DNA from: Bacteroidaceae bacterium
GTDB taxonomy: Bacteria; Bacteroidota; Bacteroidia; Bacteroidales; Bacteroidaceae
DNA: 64,000 nt
Direction of reading: 5' to 3'
NCBI GenBank assembly: GCA_024398635.1
Contig: JAKSIV010000011.1
Span: 1 to 64,000 of the forward strand
Position 1 is the first letter of the stretch. Every line of letters starts with the position of its first letter. Both the position numbers and the translations under genes were made by a program. The notes under the pieces are model-generated. The model was not told where the DNA came from. It ran no database searches and was given only the letters and a program-made list of their open reading frames with translations. This document shows positions 63,415 to 64,000 of the stretch, piece by piece.

Positions 63415-64000
63415 CTTTGAGGGAACGATGCGGGAGATGACGGTGCAGGGGATGAGCATCATCAGCATGGAAAGGATGAACATCACCACGTTCAGGATTG
63501 CAAGCCACCCCACTCCGACCTGCATCGGAACACTGTCAAGATAGTAGTTGGCGGGATCAAGCGGCAATATACGGAACCACTGCTGCACAAGGCAGATTAT
63601 TACGGCCGATACATTACCGATCACCATTCCTTTAATGATGATGTATGAGGCAAGCCGAAGGAATATTCTCCTTACGGTCTTGTTCGATGCACCCATGGAC
63701 TTGAGTGTTCCGATGGTTGCAGTTCGCTCGAATATGATAATGAGCAGACCGGATATCATTGTGAATCCGGCGATACCCAGCATAAGCGCAAGTATTATCC
63801 AGACGTTCAGGTCCAGCACTTCAAGCCATGCAAAGAGCCCTGAATGGGTATCATACATGGTCTGAACCAGATAGTCTTCCTTAGTCGTTTTTTCCAGTTC
63901 GTTTATCACGTCACGCACCTGACCGTATCCGTCATCAATCCTGCCGGCATCGCTCAGGCCTATCTCCAGCCCGCTGTATTCATCGGATGACCACTCGTTA
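63397..64000 (-). CDS. FtsX/LolE-type ABC transporter permease (partial, right edge)
   Basis: Only the C-terminal 201 residues are in the window; the frame is open to base 64000, so the start lies beyond the edge. The part seen has an extracytoplasmic segment (YLVQTMYDTHSGLFAWLE) and three or four membrane helices, ending the FtsX domain: LMLGIAGFTMISGLLIIIFE, then TIGTLKSMGASNKTVRRIF, typical of LolC/LolE and MacB-type permeases. It may export lipoproteins. Its 3' end overlaps the dipeptidase by 18 bases. Confidence 0.88.
   Translation of the reverse strand, partial: NEWSSDEYSGLEIGLSDAGRIDDGYGQVRDVINELEKTTKEDYLVQTMYDTHSGLFAWLEVLDLNVWIILALMLGIAGFTMISGLLIIIFERTATIGTLKSMGASNKTVRRIFLRLASYIIIKGMVIGNVSAVIICLVQQWFRILPLDPANYYLDSVPMQVGVGWLAILNVVMFILSMLMMLIPCTVISRIVPSKSIRFE

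Noticed and set aside
1..64000. CRISPR array, prophage, transposon or insertion sequence
   Set aside because: No regularly spaced direct repeats, transposase, integrase or phage structural genes were seen on either strand.

Overview
The window is chromosomal DNA from a member of the Bacteroidales (Bacteroides/Prevotella relatives). Three things show this: gene content (short primary sigma factor, TamL-type lipoprotein barrel, fimbrillin, FAS1 lipoprotein, DUF5686 barrel, UxaE, C1 and M16 secreted peptidases), repeated TAnnTTTG -7 boxes typical of Bacteroidetes (two with a TTTG exactly 19 bases upstream), and a tRNA gene without an encoded CCA end. No phage, transposase, integrase or CRISPR array is visible. 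Genus was not assigned.

Layout. 0.1-13.8 kb: outer-membrane DUF5686 protein, then a leftward run with rpoD, an HtrA/DegQ protease, and a two-gene unit of secreted C1 and M16 peptidases. RNase P RNA lies divergently at 10.3-10.7 kb, followed by an FHA/zinc-ribbon protein, a lipoprotein, a secreted TonB-C protein and rlmD. 13.9-24.4 kb: highly codon-biased ppdK, then a six-gene leftward operon (PBP1A, kdsB, MORN protein, YhcH, glgB, membrane protein). 24.5-28 kb: pyrB-pyrI, a beta-barrel protein, glyA. 28.1-31.8 kb: a decaying accessory locus with a frameshifted fimbrillin gene, a membrane-anchored AraC regulator, a stand-alone receiver and a frameshifted histidine kinase lacking its H-box. 31.9-37.9 kb: pdxB, the hexuronate genes uxaE-uxaC, and a FAS1 lipoprotein.

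38.0-47.6 kb: tRNA-Lys(CTT) converging on an MBL hydrolase, separated by a dense set of long palindromes; tamL and an SpoU methyltransferase diverge; then ileS-dksA-lspA-DUF4296 runs leftward. 47.7-53.6 kb: hisH-hisA-hisF-hisIE-ftsE-lysC-lysA. 53.6-56.8 kb: two unknown envelope proteins and rmuC.

56.9-63.4 kb is the most unusual part. One tight operon encodes a stand-alone (p)ppGpp synthetase, a membrane PP2C phosphatase fused to an RsbW-like ATPase, an internally deleted cation/proton antiporter, a STAS antagonist, a stand-alone HD (p)ppGpp hydrolase, an APH-like kinase and a frameshifted VanX-like dipeptidase. It looks like a stress module joining alarmone turnover to partner switching. The right edge cuts an FtsX/LolE-type permease.

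Three genes (near 28.95, 30.92 and 62.80 kb) carry single frame shifts. These may be real decay or sequence errors, and raw reads would settle which.
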